Below, piece after piece: positions 34,859 to 43,519 of a stretch of DNA of 64,000 nt. The position numbers were made by a program, and so were the translations under genes. Position 1 is the stretch's first letter. The number at the start of each line of letters is the position of its first letter. Origin of the DNA: Micavibrio aeruginosavorus (GTDB taxonomy: Bacteria; Pseudomonadota; Alphaproteobacteria; Micavibrionales; Micavibrionaceae); assembly GCA_016432265.1 (NCBI GenBank), contig CP066681.1, forward strand, positions 2,320,342 through 2,384,341, written 5' to 3'. Below the pieces are notes generated by a model. That model had not been told where the DNA came from. It did no database searches and saw only the letters and a list, made by a program, of their open reading frames with translations.

Positions 34859-35791
34859 TCACCGCGACCGGTTCAGCGTTTTAAAAACATTATATCCCGT
34901 TTTCCCGGAGCCGTCATATTCACGCAGGCCGTAATTATTGCCCCAGCGCGTCAGATCCCTTTCAGAAAACCAGAACAATATCGGATAGGAATCCGACTCC
35001 GCAAAAATCTGCCTCATAATGGCATCCCGCTTCCCGGAATCCTCTGTTCCAAACTCTGTGAACCATATGGGTTTTTGCGGCAAACCCTCCTCATTCATAA
35101 CCGTTTTTATATTGTCCTGTATTTTTTGGAGCTGTCCCTGCCGCCCATAAGGATGGATTCCGATCGCGTCATAGCAGGAAGCCGGGATATCGCGCACAAC
35201 CAGACGCAGAAAATTTTCCGGATCGTTGCCATCAGGAGACAACCCTGCCGTAACAATGAACGCCTGTTTATTATGTTCCCTGATGGATGCGCTCACGGCC
35301 GAAAAAGTCCGCGCATACTGCAACGCCGACCTTTCTTCGTTACCTTCCCATGCCGGCCAGCCAAAACCCGGCAAGTTTGGCTCGTTGAAAATTTCCCAGG
35401 CTTTAATATTTTCGCCAGCCTGCGCCGCTATCGCAGATACGGCCCGGGCGGCATATTCAGGAAATCCGTCATCCCGTTCTACAGCCCACCGGGGAGCATG
35501 ATTGAACAACAGCATGATTTTCTGATTCCCGGCATAAGACACGACGTTGCTATAATATTGTTCATCTATTTTCCCCGGCTCCGGTTCCAAAAAATCCCAT
35601 CTTATTTCAATTCTTACCCATTCAACGTCTAAATCCCTGGCCCACTCCCACGAACGGGCATCTTGTGGATGGAAAAGCTGCAATCCCACAATGCCGGAAG
35701 GGTGCCGCGCAGGACTCAGGGCACAAGCGGCATAAGCCTTTGCGTTAAACAAAATCATAAAAACAAGGATGATCCGTGCCGAATATTTCAT
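34859..35791 (-). CDS. Secreted glycoside hydrolase, clan GH-A (GH39/PslG-like)
   Basis: 310 residues with a signal peptide (about 1-21, ending AYA). The barrel shows the two catalytic glutamates expected for clan GH-A: acid/base in AWEIFNEPN and nucleophile in PIWFTEFGTED. GIVGLQLFHPQDARSWEWAR and WVRIEIRWDFLEPEPG match the start of GH39-type enzymes. It may trim an exopolysaccharide such as a biofilm or capsule polymer; the substrate is not known. It sits between pyrB and plsY, against the strand of its neighbours, and convergent with pyrB. Confidence 0.82.
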   Translation of the reverse strand: MKYSARIILVFMILFNAKAYAACALSPARHPSGIVGLQLFHPQDARSWEWARDLDVEWVRIEIRWDFLEPEPGKIDEQYYSNVVSYAGNQKIMLLFNHAPRWAVERDDGFPEYAARAVSAIAAQAGENIKAWEIFNEPNLPGFGWPAWEGNEERSALQYARTFSAVSASIREHNKQAFIVTAGLSPDGNDPENFLRLVVRDIPASCYDAIGIHPYGRQGQLQKIQDNIKTVMNEEGLPQKPIWFTEFGTEDSGKRDAIMRQIFAESDSYPILFWFSERDLTRWGNNYGLREYDGSGKTGYNVFKTLNRSR

Positions 35792-35840
35792 CTGATAAAA
35801 TCAATTGACGACACACCCATTTTAAAGATTAATCACAGCT

Positions 35841-36458
35841 ATGGATATCATTATTATGTCAGTTCTGGCCTATTTGCTGGGTTCCCTTCCTTTTGGCCTC
35901 GTGCTGACGCGCATGGCAGGATACGGCGATATCCGCCAGATCGGCTCGGGCAATATCGGCGCAACCAACGTCCTGCGCACAGGCAACAGGAAACTGGCGC
36001 TCGCAACCCTGCTGCTTGACGGCGGCAAAGGCGCACTCGCGGTAGGGCTGACCGCTCTGGCCGCCAGAACATTCCCCGGGCATATCACTGAACCCGCCCT
36101 TTACGCCGCCGGACTTTTCAGCACTCTCGGCCACTGCTTTCCGGTGTGGCTGAAATTCAAGGGCGGCAAGGGCGTCGCCACCGCGCTGGGGATGTTTCTC
36201 GCGCTGGCCCCCCTGACCGGAATCGCCGCTTGCGTGACATGGCTGTTGATGGCAGCGCTTTTTCGCATTTCCTCTCTCGCCGCGCTGATGGCAATGCTTT
36301 CGACGCCGCTTTCCGCTTACGTGATTTATAAAGACCCGCTGCTGGCGACAATGTCGTTCTTCGTCGCCGGCCTTGTCTGGTACCGGCACAAAGCAAATAT
36401 CCAGCGTCTGATAAAAGGCGAAGAGCCAAAGATCGGGAAGAAGAAAGAAAGCCTTTAA
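35841..36458 (+). CDS. plsY: Acyl-phosphate:glycerol-3-phosphate acyltransferase PlsY
   Basis: Makes lysophosphatidate from acyl-phosphate, the first step of membrane phospholipid synthesis. 205 residues, about five spans; conserved motifs GSGNIGATN (35-43), LDGGKGALA, and FKGGKGVAT. A tail of lysines ends the protein. Start ATG 35841 or ATG 35856, neither with a strong ribosome binding site. First of plsY-dprA, same order as in many alphaproteobacteria. Confidence 0.95.
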   Translation: MDIIIMSVLAYLLGSLPFGLVLTRMAGYGDIRQIGSGNIGATNVLRTGNRKLALATLLLDGGKGALAVGLTALAARTFPGHITEPALYAAGLFSTLGHCFPVWLKFKGGKGVATALGMFLALAPLTGIAACVTWLLMAALFRISSLAALMAMLSTPLSAYVIYKDPLLATMSFFVAGLVWYRHKANIQRLIKGEEPKIGKKKESL

Positions 36459-36499
36459 ACACGAAGGCCGGAACGCGTTTGAAAAATAAAGGATCAGTT

Positions 36500-37642
36500 A
36501 TGGAACTATTACGCGTTACAAAAGAAATCGCTACGATTGACCTGAAAGAAAAAATGGCGTGGCTGCGCCTCACCCGCACGGAAAACGTCGGCCCCGTGAC
36601 GTTTTACCGCCTGCTGGAAACATACGGCTCCGCCAGCAACGCCATAGACGCGCTTCCGGAACTGGCGCGGCGCGGCGGGCGGGCCAAACCGCTGCGCGCG
36701 GCGCCGGTAGAGGAAATCGAACGCGAGTACCAGTCCTTGCAAGAATTCGGCGGCGATATCCTTTGCGCAGGCGAAACCCATTATCCGGCGGCCCTTGCGG
36801 CGATCGACGACGCCCCGCCCGTCCTTACATACGCCGGCGATTTCAACCTGCTGAAAAAAGTCTGCATCGGCGTCGTCGGTTCGCGCAACGCCTCGCTCAA
36901 CGGCCGCAAGTTCACAGAGAAAATGGCGCATGAACTGGGGGCGTCCGGCGTCACGATCGTCTCCGGCCTCGCGCGCGGCATCGACACCGCCGCACATGCA
37001 GGTTCGCTTGAAACCGGCACCGTTGCGGTGCTGGGTGGCGGCCTTGACATCATTTACCCGCCGGAAAACAAAGGCCTGTACGCGAAAATCCGCGAACAGG
37101 GTCTGATCATCGCCGAAAGCCCGTTCGGACAGCAGCCTTTTGCGCAAAGCTTCCCGCGCCGCAACCGCATCATCTCGGGCCTCTCCCGCGGCGTGGTCAT
37201 CGTCGAGGCCACGCTCAGATCCGGTTCCCTGATCACCGCGCGCATGGCAGGCGAGCAGGGGCGCGATGTGTTCGCCGTGCCCGGCCACCCGCTCGACCCG
37301 CGCGCCGAAGGCCCCAACGCCCTGATCCGCGACGGCGCCTTGCTAACGCGCAACGCCGCCGATATTCTTGAATCTTTAAGCGCTTTCCCCGAGGAAAGCC
37401 TGCAAGACGTCGCCCGTCAGGCATACGAGCCGCGCGGCGCACGTCTGAAAATCGACGACCAAACGCTTGATCGCACCCGCATGGAAGTGCTCTCCTGCCT
37501 CTCGCACGCGCCGATCGCTATCGATGAAATCATCCGCAGCGCAGTCCTGGCACCAGCCGCGGTGCAGATCGTTATTCTGGAGCTGGAGCTCGCGGGCCGC
37601 GCGCAAAGGCTGCCGGGGCAGCGTGTCAGCCTGATCGATTAG
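36500..37642 (+). CDS. dprA: DNA processing protein DprA (Smf)
   Basis: Loads RecA on incoming single-stranded DNA in natural transformation. N-terminal helical (SAM-like) part, Rossmann-fold core with GVVGSRNAS, SGLARGIDTAAHAGSL, VLGGGLDIIYPPEN, and FPRRNRIISGLS, and a C-terminal winged helix (about 320-380). ATG 36500 has AAAGGA 7 bases upstream. A rightward unit with plsY. Confidence 0.95.
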   Translation: MELLRVTKEIATIDLKEKMAWLRLTRTENVGPVTFYRLLETYGSASNAIDALPELARRGGRAKPLRAAPVEEIEREYQSLQEFGGDILCAGETHYPAALAAIDDAPPVLTYAGDFNLLKKVCIGVVGSRNASLNGRKFTEKMAHELGASGVTIVSGLARGIDTAAHAGSLETGTVAVLGGGLDIIYPPENKGLYAKIREQGLIIAESPFGQQPFAQSFPRRNRIISGLSRGVVIVEATLRSGSLITARMAGEQGRDVFAVPGHPLDPRAEGPNALIRDGALLTRNAADILESLSAFPEESLQDVARQAYEPRGARLKIDDQTLDRTRMEVLSCLSHAPIAIDEIIRSAVLAPAAVQIVILELELAGRAQRLPGQRVSLID

Positions 37643-37970
37643 AAACCGGGAGTCAGGCCGTTATTGCTACAAACTTTACGCGCCGTTTCTGCTCTTGCTG
37701 AATTTCCTGAGGCAAGATCAACCACCCCCACACCACTATCATTATTAACTGTACGGATTGTTAACGTACCAAAGCGACAATTCAGCATCTCTATAGTCCA
37801 AACTACATGTCCAAGATTTGATACAGGAGTTTTAGCACCCTGTTGCAACAAATTAGAATTGTCGCTGTTTGTGCATCCTTATCGACAGTCTGCGCTGCCG
37901 CGTGTGCTCCGAAAACCGTTGTGCTCAGTGCCAAACCTGAAAAAATGCCTTTATTTTTATCTCCTCTAAA
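37639..37970 (-). pseudogene. Decayed small secreted-protein gene
   Basis: On the minus strand GAGGAG is followed by a frame without a usual start codon that encodes a clear signal peptide (KNKGIFSGLALSTTVFGAHA, then AAQTVDKDAQ). The mature part continues in the neighbouring frame (NSDNSNLLQQGAKT through to GLTPGF and TAA at 37641-37639). The shift lies around 37865-37885. So it looks like a gene with a lost start and one frameshift; a sequencing error could give the same picture. The intact protein would be about 100 residues with one Cys pair. No family recognised. Stop overlaps the end of dprA. Confidence 0.42.
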
Positions 37971-38088
37971 TTATGCGTAACAAGCTAGCACGGTTAAATT
38001 TTATGTCAAATATTGCGGACAAGGCTTGACGCGCCCCCCCTCCTCGTGAGATGGGACACATTATATATGTGTGAACGACATCAGGATT

Positions 38089-40716
38089 ATGTCATCCGTG
38101 CCTCCGAGCAACCTCGTCATCGTTGAGTCCCCGGCCAAGGCCAAGACCATCAATAAGTACCTTGGGCCGGACTACGAAGTACTGGCCTCCTACGGCCATA
38201 TCCGCGACCTGCCGCCGAAAGACGGCTCTGTTCTGCCGGATCAGGATTTCGCCATGAGCTGGCAACTGGGCGACCGCTCGGCCAAACCCGTGGGCGAAAT
38301 CAAAAAAGCCCTCAAGAAAGCCAAAACCCTCTATCTCGCCACCGACCCCGATCGCGAAGGGGAGGCGATTTCATGGCATGTCCGCGAACTTCTGAATGAA
38401 GAGGGCCTGACCGAAGGCCGCACCATCCGGCGCGTGACCTTCAACGAAATCACGAAAAAAGCCGTGCAAGATGCCTTCGACCATGCACGCGATCTTGATA
38501 TGCCGCTCGTAGAGGCCTACCTCGCCCGCCGCGCTCTGGATTACCTTGTCGGGTTCAACCTCTCGCCGGTCTTGTGGCGCAAGCTTCCTGGCTCGCGTTC
38601 CGCTGGCCGCGTGCAATCGGTGGCCCTGCGCCTGATCTGCGAGCGTGAAGCCGAGATCGAGAAATTCACCGCCGAAGAATACTGGAGCATCGAAGCCAAG
38701 CTGCATAGCGCCGAAGGCGCGCCGTTCATGGCGCGCCTGACGCATCTGGCAGGCAACAAGCTCGACAAGATGGACATCAAATCGCAAGCCGACGCCGAAC
38801 GCGCCGTTGCCCGCATCCGCAATAAAGCGCTCTCCGTCCAGAAAATCGAGAAGAAACAGGTGCGTCGCAACCCTTATGCGCCGTTCATCACCTCAACCCT
38901 GCAAATCGAAGCCTCGCGCAAGCTGCGGATTTCCGCTTCGCAAACGATGCGCCTCGCCCAACGCCTTTATGAAGGCGTGGATATCGACGGTGAAACCGTG
39001 GGCCTGATTACCTATATGCGTACCGACGGCACGACTCTTTCCGAAGACGCGGTGAAACAAAGCCGTGAACTGATTCAGAAAAATTATGGCGATAAATACC
39101 TGCCCGATGCGCCGCGCCTTTATAAATCGAAGGCCAAAAACGCGCAGGAAGCGCACGAAGCCATCCGCCCGACCGATCTGTCCCGCACACCCGATCAGGT
39201 GCGTCAGGTTGTCGATAGCGACATGGCCGACCTTTATGATCTGATCTGGAAACGCACGATGGCCAGCCAGATGGAAAACGCCATCCTCGATCAGGTCAGC
39301 GCCGACATATCGGACGGCACCGACGACGTTGTGCTGCGCGCCACAGGATCCACCGTCGCTTTTGATGGCTTCCTCACCCTTTATAAAGAAGAGGAAGAAG
39401 ACCAGGACAACATCGAAAACGAGGACGAACGCCGCCTGCCGCCCTTGAAGGAAGGCGACAAGACCAAGCTGATCGACGTGACGCCGAACCAGCATTTCAC
39501 CCAACCGCCGCCGCGCTATTCCGAAGCCACGCTGGTCAAGAAACTTGAGGAACTCGGCATCGGCCGCCCCTCAACCTACGCCTCGATCATTCAGGTGCTT
39601 CAAGACCGCGATTACGTCAAGATCGACAAACGCCGTTTCATCCCCGAAGACCGCGGGCGTCTGGTCACGACTTTCCTTGTGAAGTTTTTCAATCGTTACG
39701 TCGATTATGATTTCACTGCCAATCTTGAGGAAGAACTGGATGCGATTGCTTCCGGCGACCTCAAATGGAAGAAAGCCTTGCGTGAATTCTGGGAAGAGTT
39801 TTCCAAAGCCGTCGGCGGAACCAAAGACCTCACCATCACCGAAGTCATCGACAATCTCGATGAGGAACTGGGGCCTCACTTCTTCCCGGTGCGCAGCGAC
39901 GGGCACGACCCGCGCGAATGCCCGGCCTGCAAGGAAGGGCGTTTGTCTTTGAAACTGGGAAAATTCGGCGCTTTCGTCGGCTGTTCGCAATATCCGGACT
40001 GCCGCTTCACGCGCCCGCTTGTGGTGCCGGAAGAAGGGGCGGAAGGCAACGGCGATGACGCCGCTGCGGCCTTGAGCAACCAGCCCAAAATCCTCGGCAC
40101 CGACCCCGCAACCGGGCGTACGGTTTCGATCCGCATGGGCCCTTACGGCCCCTATGTGCAGATCGACCTGCCGCCGGAGCTTGAGAACGCGCCGCCGCCC
40201 GCACCCGCCTTCGAAGAGGTGGTCGACCCCAAGACCGGCAAGATAAAGAAGAAAAAGGTCAAGGCGCCGCCGAAGGAAAAGCCCAAACGGCAGGGCTTGA
40301 ACAAGGGAACAAAAATCGAAGATGTGACTCTGGAATCCGCGCTGCAATTGCTGGCGCTGCCGCGCGAGGTCGGTCTTCACCCGCAAACAGGCGACATGAT
40401 CAAGGCCGGAATCGGTCGTTTCGGCCCCTTCCTTTTGCATCAAGGCGTCTACACCTCGATCCCTAAATCCGACGATCTGATGATGATCGGCATCAACCGC
40501 GCCGTCGACCTGATCGCCGCCAAAGCCGAACGCGTTGCCGCAGGCGGGGGTAAAGGCCGCTGGGGCAAGAAGAAAAAAGAAGACGAAACCGCGGATAACA
40601 AAGAAGAAGAAAAGAAATCGGTAACCAAGAAAAAGACCGCCGCCAAAAAAACGGCGGCCAAAAAGAAACCCGCGACCGCGAAGAAACCTGCCGCGAAAAA
40701 GAAATCAGCCGGATGA
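38089..40716 (+). CDS. topA: DNA topoisomerase I
   Basis: Type IA enzyme relaxing negative supercoils. TOPRIM with ESPAKAKTINKYL and DPDREGEAI; active-site Tyr in GLITYMRTDGT; one four-Cys zinc ribbon (ECPACKEGRLSLKLGKFGAF followed by CSQYPDC) then two degenerate repeats (KFGAFVG, GPYGPYVQI, RFGPFLLHQGVY), and a Lys/Ala-rich tail. About 875 residues. Start: ATG 38089 with AGGA close upstream, or GTG 38071. The stop overlaps rnr as ATGA. Confidence 0.96.
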   Translation: MSSVPPSNLVIVESPAKAKTINKYLGPDYEVLASYGHIRDLPPKDGSVLPDQDFAMSWQLGDRSAKPVGEIKKALKKAKTLYLATDPDREGEAISWHVRELLNEEGLTEGRTIRRVTFNEITKKAVQDAFDHARDLDMPLVEAYLARRALDYLVGFNLSPVLWRKLPGSRSAGRVQSVALRLICEREAEIEKFTAEEYWSIEAKLHSAEGAPFMARLTHLAGNKLDKMDIKSQADAERAVARIRNKALSVQKIEKKQVRRNPYAPFITSTLQIEASRKLRISASQTMRLAQRLYEGVDIDGETVGLITYMRTDGTTLSEDAVKQSRELIQKNYGDKYLPDAPRLYKSKAKNAQEAHEAIRPTDLSRTPDQVRQVVDSDMADLYDLIWKRTMASQMENAILDQVSADISDGTDDVVLRATGSTVAFDGFLTLYKEEEEDQDNIENEDERRLPPLKEGDKTKLIDVTPNQHFTQPPPRYSEATLVKKLEELGIGRPSTYASIIQVLQDRDYVKIDKRRFIPEDRGRLVTTFLVKFFNRYVDYDFTANLEEELDAIASGDLKWKKALREFWEEFSKAVGGTKDLTITEVIDNLDEELGPHFFPVRSDGHDPRECPACKEGRLSLKLGKFGAFVGCSQYPDCRFTRPLVVPEEGAEGNGDDAAAALSNQPKILGTDPATGRTVSIRMGPYGPYVQIDLPPELENAPPPAPAFEEVVDPKTGKIKKKKVKAPPKEKPKRQGLNKGTKIEDVTLESALQLLALPREVGLHPQTGDMIKAGIGRFGPFLLHQGVYTSIPKSDDLMMIGINRAVDLIAAKAERVAAGGGKGRWGKKKKEDETADNKEEEKKSVTKKKTAAKKTAAKKKPATAKKPAAKKKSAG

Positions 40717-43022
40717 AAGACCTTCCGCTCTCCGCCGATGCGATCATCCGTTTTCTGGCCGAAAGCCCGACGCCGCTCACCAAACGCGAAATCGCACGCG
40801 CCTTTGACATCAAAGGCGATGGCCGCATCCTGCTGAAAGAAATATTGCGCGAACTCGAAGACAGCGGCGCGATTGTCAGGCAACCGGGGCAAGCCTATGC
40901 CGTGCCCAAGGCCTTACCCACCGTGGGTATCATCGAAATCACGGACATCGACGCCGACGGCGATTTGCTCGCCAGACCCGCAGAATGGGACGACATCACC
41001 CAAGGCGACAGGCCGCGCATTGAGGTCATGCCCGCAGGCAAGGGGCATGCCGACCTGGGCGCGGGCGATCGCGCGCTTGCCCGCCTTAGGCGTATCAGCG
41101 ACAAACTTTATGAGGCTGAAATCATCCGCCGCCTCGATGCGCCGCAAAACCGCGTTCTGGGCATGGTTGTCAAAATCAATCGCGGCTTTATCCTGAAACC
41201 CACAGACCGCAAGGCCAAATACGAATTCGACTTGCCGCAAGCCGACATGAACGGTGCCAAACCCGGTGACCTGTGCGTCGCCGAGGTTCAGCCCGGTCGC
41301 GGATTGCGCAACAAGCGCGTGCGCATTCTTGAAGTGGTGGGCCAGCAGAACGACCCACGCACCATCTCGGTCGTGGCCATGCATGAAGTCGGCATCAAGC
41401 CTGAATTCACCGGCGACGTCATCAACGAGACAAAGCAAATGACCGTTCCCGACCTGAAGGGCCGGGAGGATTTGCGTTCTGTGCCTCTCGTCACGATTGA
41501 CGGCGCCGACGCCCGCGATTTTGACGATGCCGTCTTCGCCGAAGAGACGCCCGACGGTTTCCACCTGATCGTCGCGATCGCCGATGTCGCGCATTATGTG
41601 ACCTTCGGCAGCGCCTTGAACCGTGAAGCCCTGCGCCGCGGCAATTCGACCTATTTCCCCGACCGTGTCGTGCCGATGCTCCCCGAGAAGCTCTCGAACG
41701 ATTTATGTTCATTGGTACCGCGCGAAAATCGCGCCACGCTTGCCGCGCATATGTGGATCGACGCGAAAGGCCACCTGCATAAATACAAATTCGTGCGCGG
41801 CCTTATGCGCTCCGAGGCGCGCCTGACCTACGAACAGGTGCAAGCGGCCCGCAACGGCGTGACCGACGACGTCACCGGCCCGCTGATGGAACGGGTTATC
41901 AACCCGCTCTATAAGGCCTATGAAATATTGTGGAAGGCCCGCGAAGAGCGAGGCGCGCTCGACCTTGACCTGCCCGAACGCCGCATCGTCATCAATGAAA
42001 AAAACGAGATGGCCGGCGTGAAGCTGCGCGAGCGTCTTGACGCGCACAAGCTGATCGAGGAGTTCATGATCCTTGCCAATGTCGCCGCGGCGCAGGCGCT
42101 TGAGGCGCGGAAAACGCCGTGCGTCTACCGCGTGCATGAACGCCCTTCGCCCGAGAAACTCGATACGGTGCGCGAATTCATTGAAGGCTTCGGCCTCTCT
42201 TTGCCCAAGGGGCAGGTTTTGAAACCCGCGCAGATCAACCAGCTTTTACACAAAGCCGCCGGCCTGCCCTACAGTCAGGTCATCTCGCAGGTCGTGCTGC
42301 GTTGCCAGGCACAAGCCCACTACACCCCCGAAAACGCCGGACATTTCGGCCTCGCGCTGCAGCGCTACGCGCATTTTACCTCACCCATCCGCCGTTACGC
42401 CGACCTGCTGATCCATCGCGCCCTGATCCGCGCCTGCGATCTCGGGGGTGGCGGGTTGCATGACGAGGAAATGGCGCGGCTTGAAGATATGTCCCAGCAC
42501 ATCTCCGATACCGAACGCCGCAGCATGGAGGCCGAACGAGCCGCCGTCGATCGTTTCACCGCGACATGGCTGGCCGAACGCACGGGCGGCGAATTTGACG
42601 GCCGCATCACGGGCGTGACGCGCTTTGGTCTGTTCGTGACGCTCGAAGGCATCGGCGCCGACGGCATCGTCCCCATGCGCAGCCTGCCCGACGATTTTTA
42701 CGACCATGACGAACACCAGCACGCCCTGATCGGGCGCCGGAGCCGTCGTCTCTACAGGCTCGGCGCTTCCTTGCGCGTCCGCCTGAAGGAAGCCGACCCG
42801 CTGACGGGCGGGATGGTCTTTGCCGTAACAAACACCGACAGCGCCGACATCCCGGGCCTGATGATGGCGACACCCGCCGCTTTCCGGGGAAAGCCGCGCA
42901 ACGAGAAGAGAAGCTGGAACAAGAAGAAGCGTGAACCCGGCCGGGAGCGCAGCGAAAACGGCAAATCTCGCCCCGGCCAAAGCCGCAAAGGCGGCAACAA
43001 AGGCGGGAAAAAGCGCCGCTGA
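40713..43022 (+). CDS. rnr: Ribonuclease R
   Basis: Processive 3'-5' exoribonuclease for structured RNA. 769 residues: N-terminal winged-helix (1-65), cold-shock domains, RNB catalytic domain with Asp cluster TIDGADARDFDDAV, SPIRRYADLLIHRAL, a C-terminal S1 domain (FDGRITGVTRFGLFVTLEGI) and a Lys/Arg/Gly-rich tail of about 45 residues. Overlaps topA by four bases, so translation is coupled. Confidence 0.96.
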   Translation: MKDLPLSADAIIRFLAESPTPLTKREIARAFDIKGDGRILLKEILRELEDSGAIVRQPGQAYAVPKALPTVGIIEITDIDADGDLLARPAEWDDITQGDRPRIEVMPAGKGHADLGAGDRALARLRRISDKLYEAEIIRRLDAPQNRVLGMVVKINRGFILKPTDRKAKYEFDLPQADMNGAKPGDLCVAEVQPGRGLRNKRVRILEVVGQQNDPRTISVVAMHEVGIKPEFTGDVINETKQMTVPDLKGREDLRSVPLVTIDGADARDFDDAVFAEETPDGFHLIVAIADVAHYVTFGSALNREALRRGNSTYFPDRVVPMLPEKLSNDLCSLVPRENRATLAAHMWIDAKGHLHKYKFVRGLMRSEARLTYEQVQAARNGVTDDVTGPLMERVINPLYKAYEILWKAREERGALDLDLPERRIVINEKNEMAGVKLRERLDAHKLIEEFMILANVAAAQALEARKTPCVYRVHERPSPEKLDTVREFIEGFGLSLPKGQVLKPAQINQLLHKAAGLPYSQVISQVVLRCQAQAHYTPENAGHFGLALQRYAHFTSPIRRYADLLIHRALIRACDLGGGGLHDEEMARLEDMSQHISDTERRSMEAERAAVDRFTATWLAERTGGEFDGRITGVTRFGLFVTLEGIGADGIVPMRSLPDDFYDHDEHQHALIGRRSRRLYRLGASLRVRLKEADPLTGGMVFAVTNTDSADIPGLMMATPAAFRGKPRNEKRSWNKKKREPGRERSENGKSRPGQSRKGGNKGGKKRR

Positions 43023-43033
43023 CACCCGGGTAG

Positions 43034-43070
43034 CGGATTTCCTTGACATTCCTGCGGAAATCCGTAAATT
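43034..43070 (+). promoter_or_regulatory. rpmG promoter inside an inverted repeat
   Basis: TTGACA (43043-43048), 16-base spacer, TAAATT (43065-43070). A perfect 9-bp inverted repeat CGGATTTCC (43034-43042) / GGAAATCCG (43056-43064) brackets the -35 and fills the spacer. There is no T-run, so it is not a simple rnr terminator. Predicted start near 43077, leader about 65 bases. Confidence 0.55.
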
Positions 43071-43141
43071 ACGCCCCTGTTCCATCAGGTTTCGGGTTGT
43101 TTCCCTTTTGAAATACCCAATAATTACAAGGATTTAGTATT

Positions 43142-43348
43142 ATGGCGAAGAAAAGCGTGGCCATGAAAATTCGTCTGGAAAGCTCGGCAGGCACCGGCTA
43201 CCGCTATTACACGACGAAGAACCCCCGTACCAAAACGGAAAAAATGAAGATCAAGAAATACGATCCGTGGGCCACGAACCCGGAAACCGGCAAACGCGGC
43301 ATGCATGTTGTCTTCGAAGAGAAGAAAATGCCCCCGCACAAAAAATAA
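43142..43348 (+). CDS. rpmG: 50S ribosomal protein L33 with long C-terminal insertion
   Basis: 68 residues. [20 protein letters not shown] then [21 protein letters not shown] is L33 of the Cys-free type. The usual protein has 55 residues and goes directly to the final HVEF.E.K; here a 13-residue insert ([13 protein letters not shown]) precedes [16 protein letters not shown] preceded by AAGGA. Confidence 0.95.
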   Translation: MAKKSVAMKIRLESSAGTGYRYYTTKNPRTKTEKMKIKKYDPWATNPETGKRGMHVVFEEKKMPPHKK

Positions 43349-43370
43349 ACGGCGGACAACCAGAATTCTT

Positions 43371-43399
43371 AAAAAAAGGCGCTTTTCAGCGCCTTTTTT
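43371..43399 (+). terminator. Terminator after rpmG
   Basis: GGCGC / GCGCC stem extended by A-T pairs, loop of about 6, followed by TTTTTT; A-run on the other side, so it may also work leftward. About 25 bases after the rpmG stop. Confidence 0.85.
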
Positions 43400-43519
43400 C
43401 ACGATCTATCCCCAATTCAACCGATATTCTGAAAAATAATAATTGCCCTTTCCATCTCTTTTGCCCTACAGTCGCATAAAATAACCGAGAAAGAACCGTT
43501 AACAGGGACTGACCGCGTA

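Noticed and set aside
43034-43064. rnr terminator
   Set aside because: The 9-bp stem has a 13-base loop and is not followed by a T-run; it overlaps a good promoter instead.
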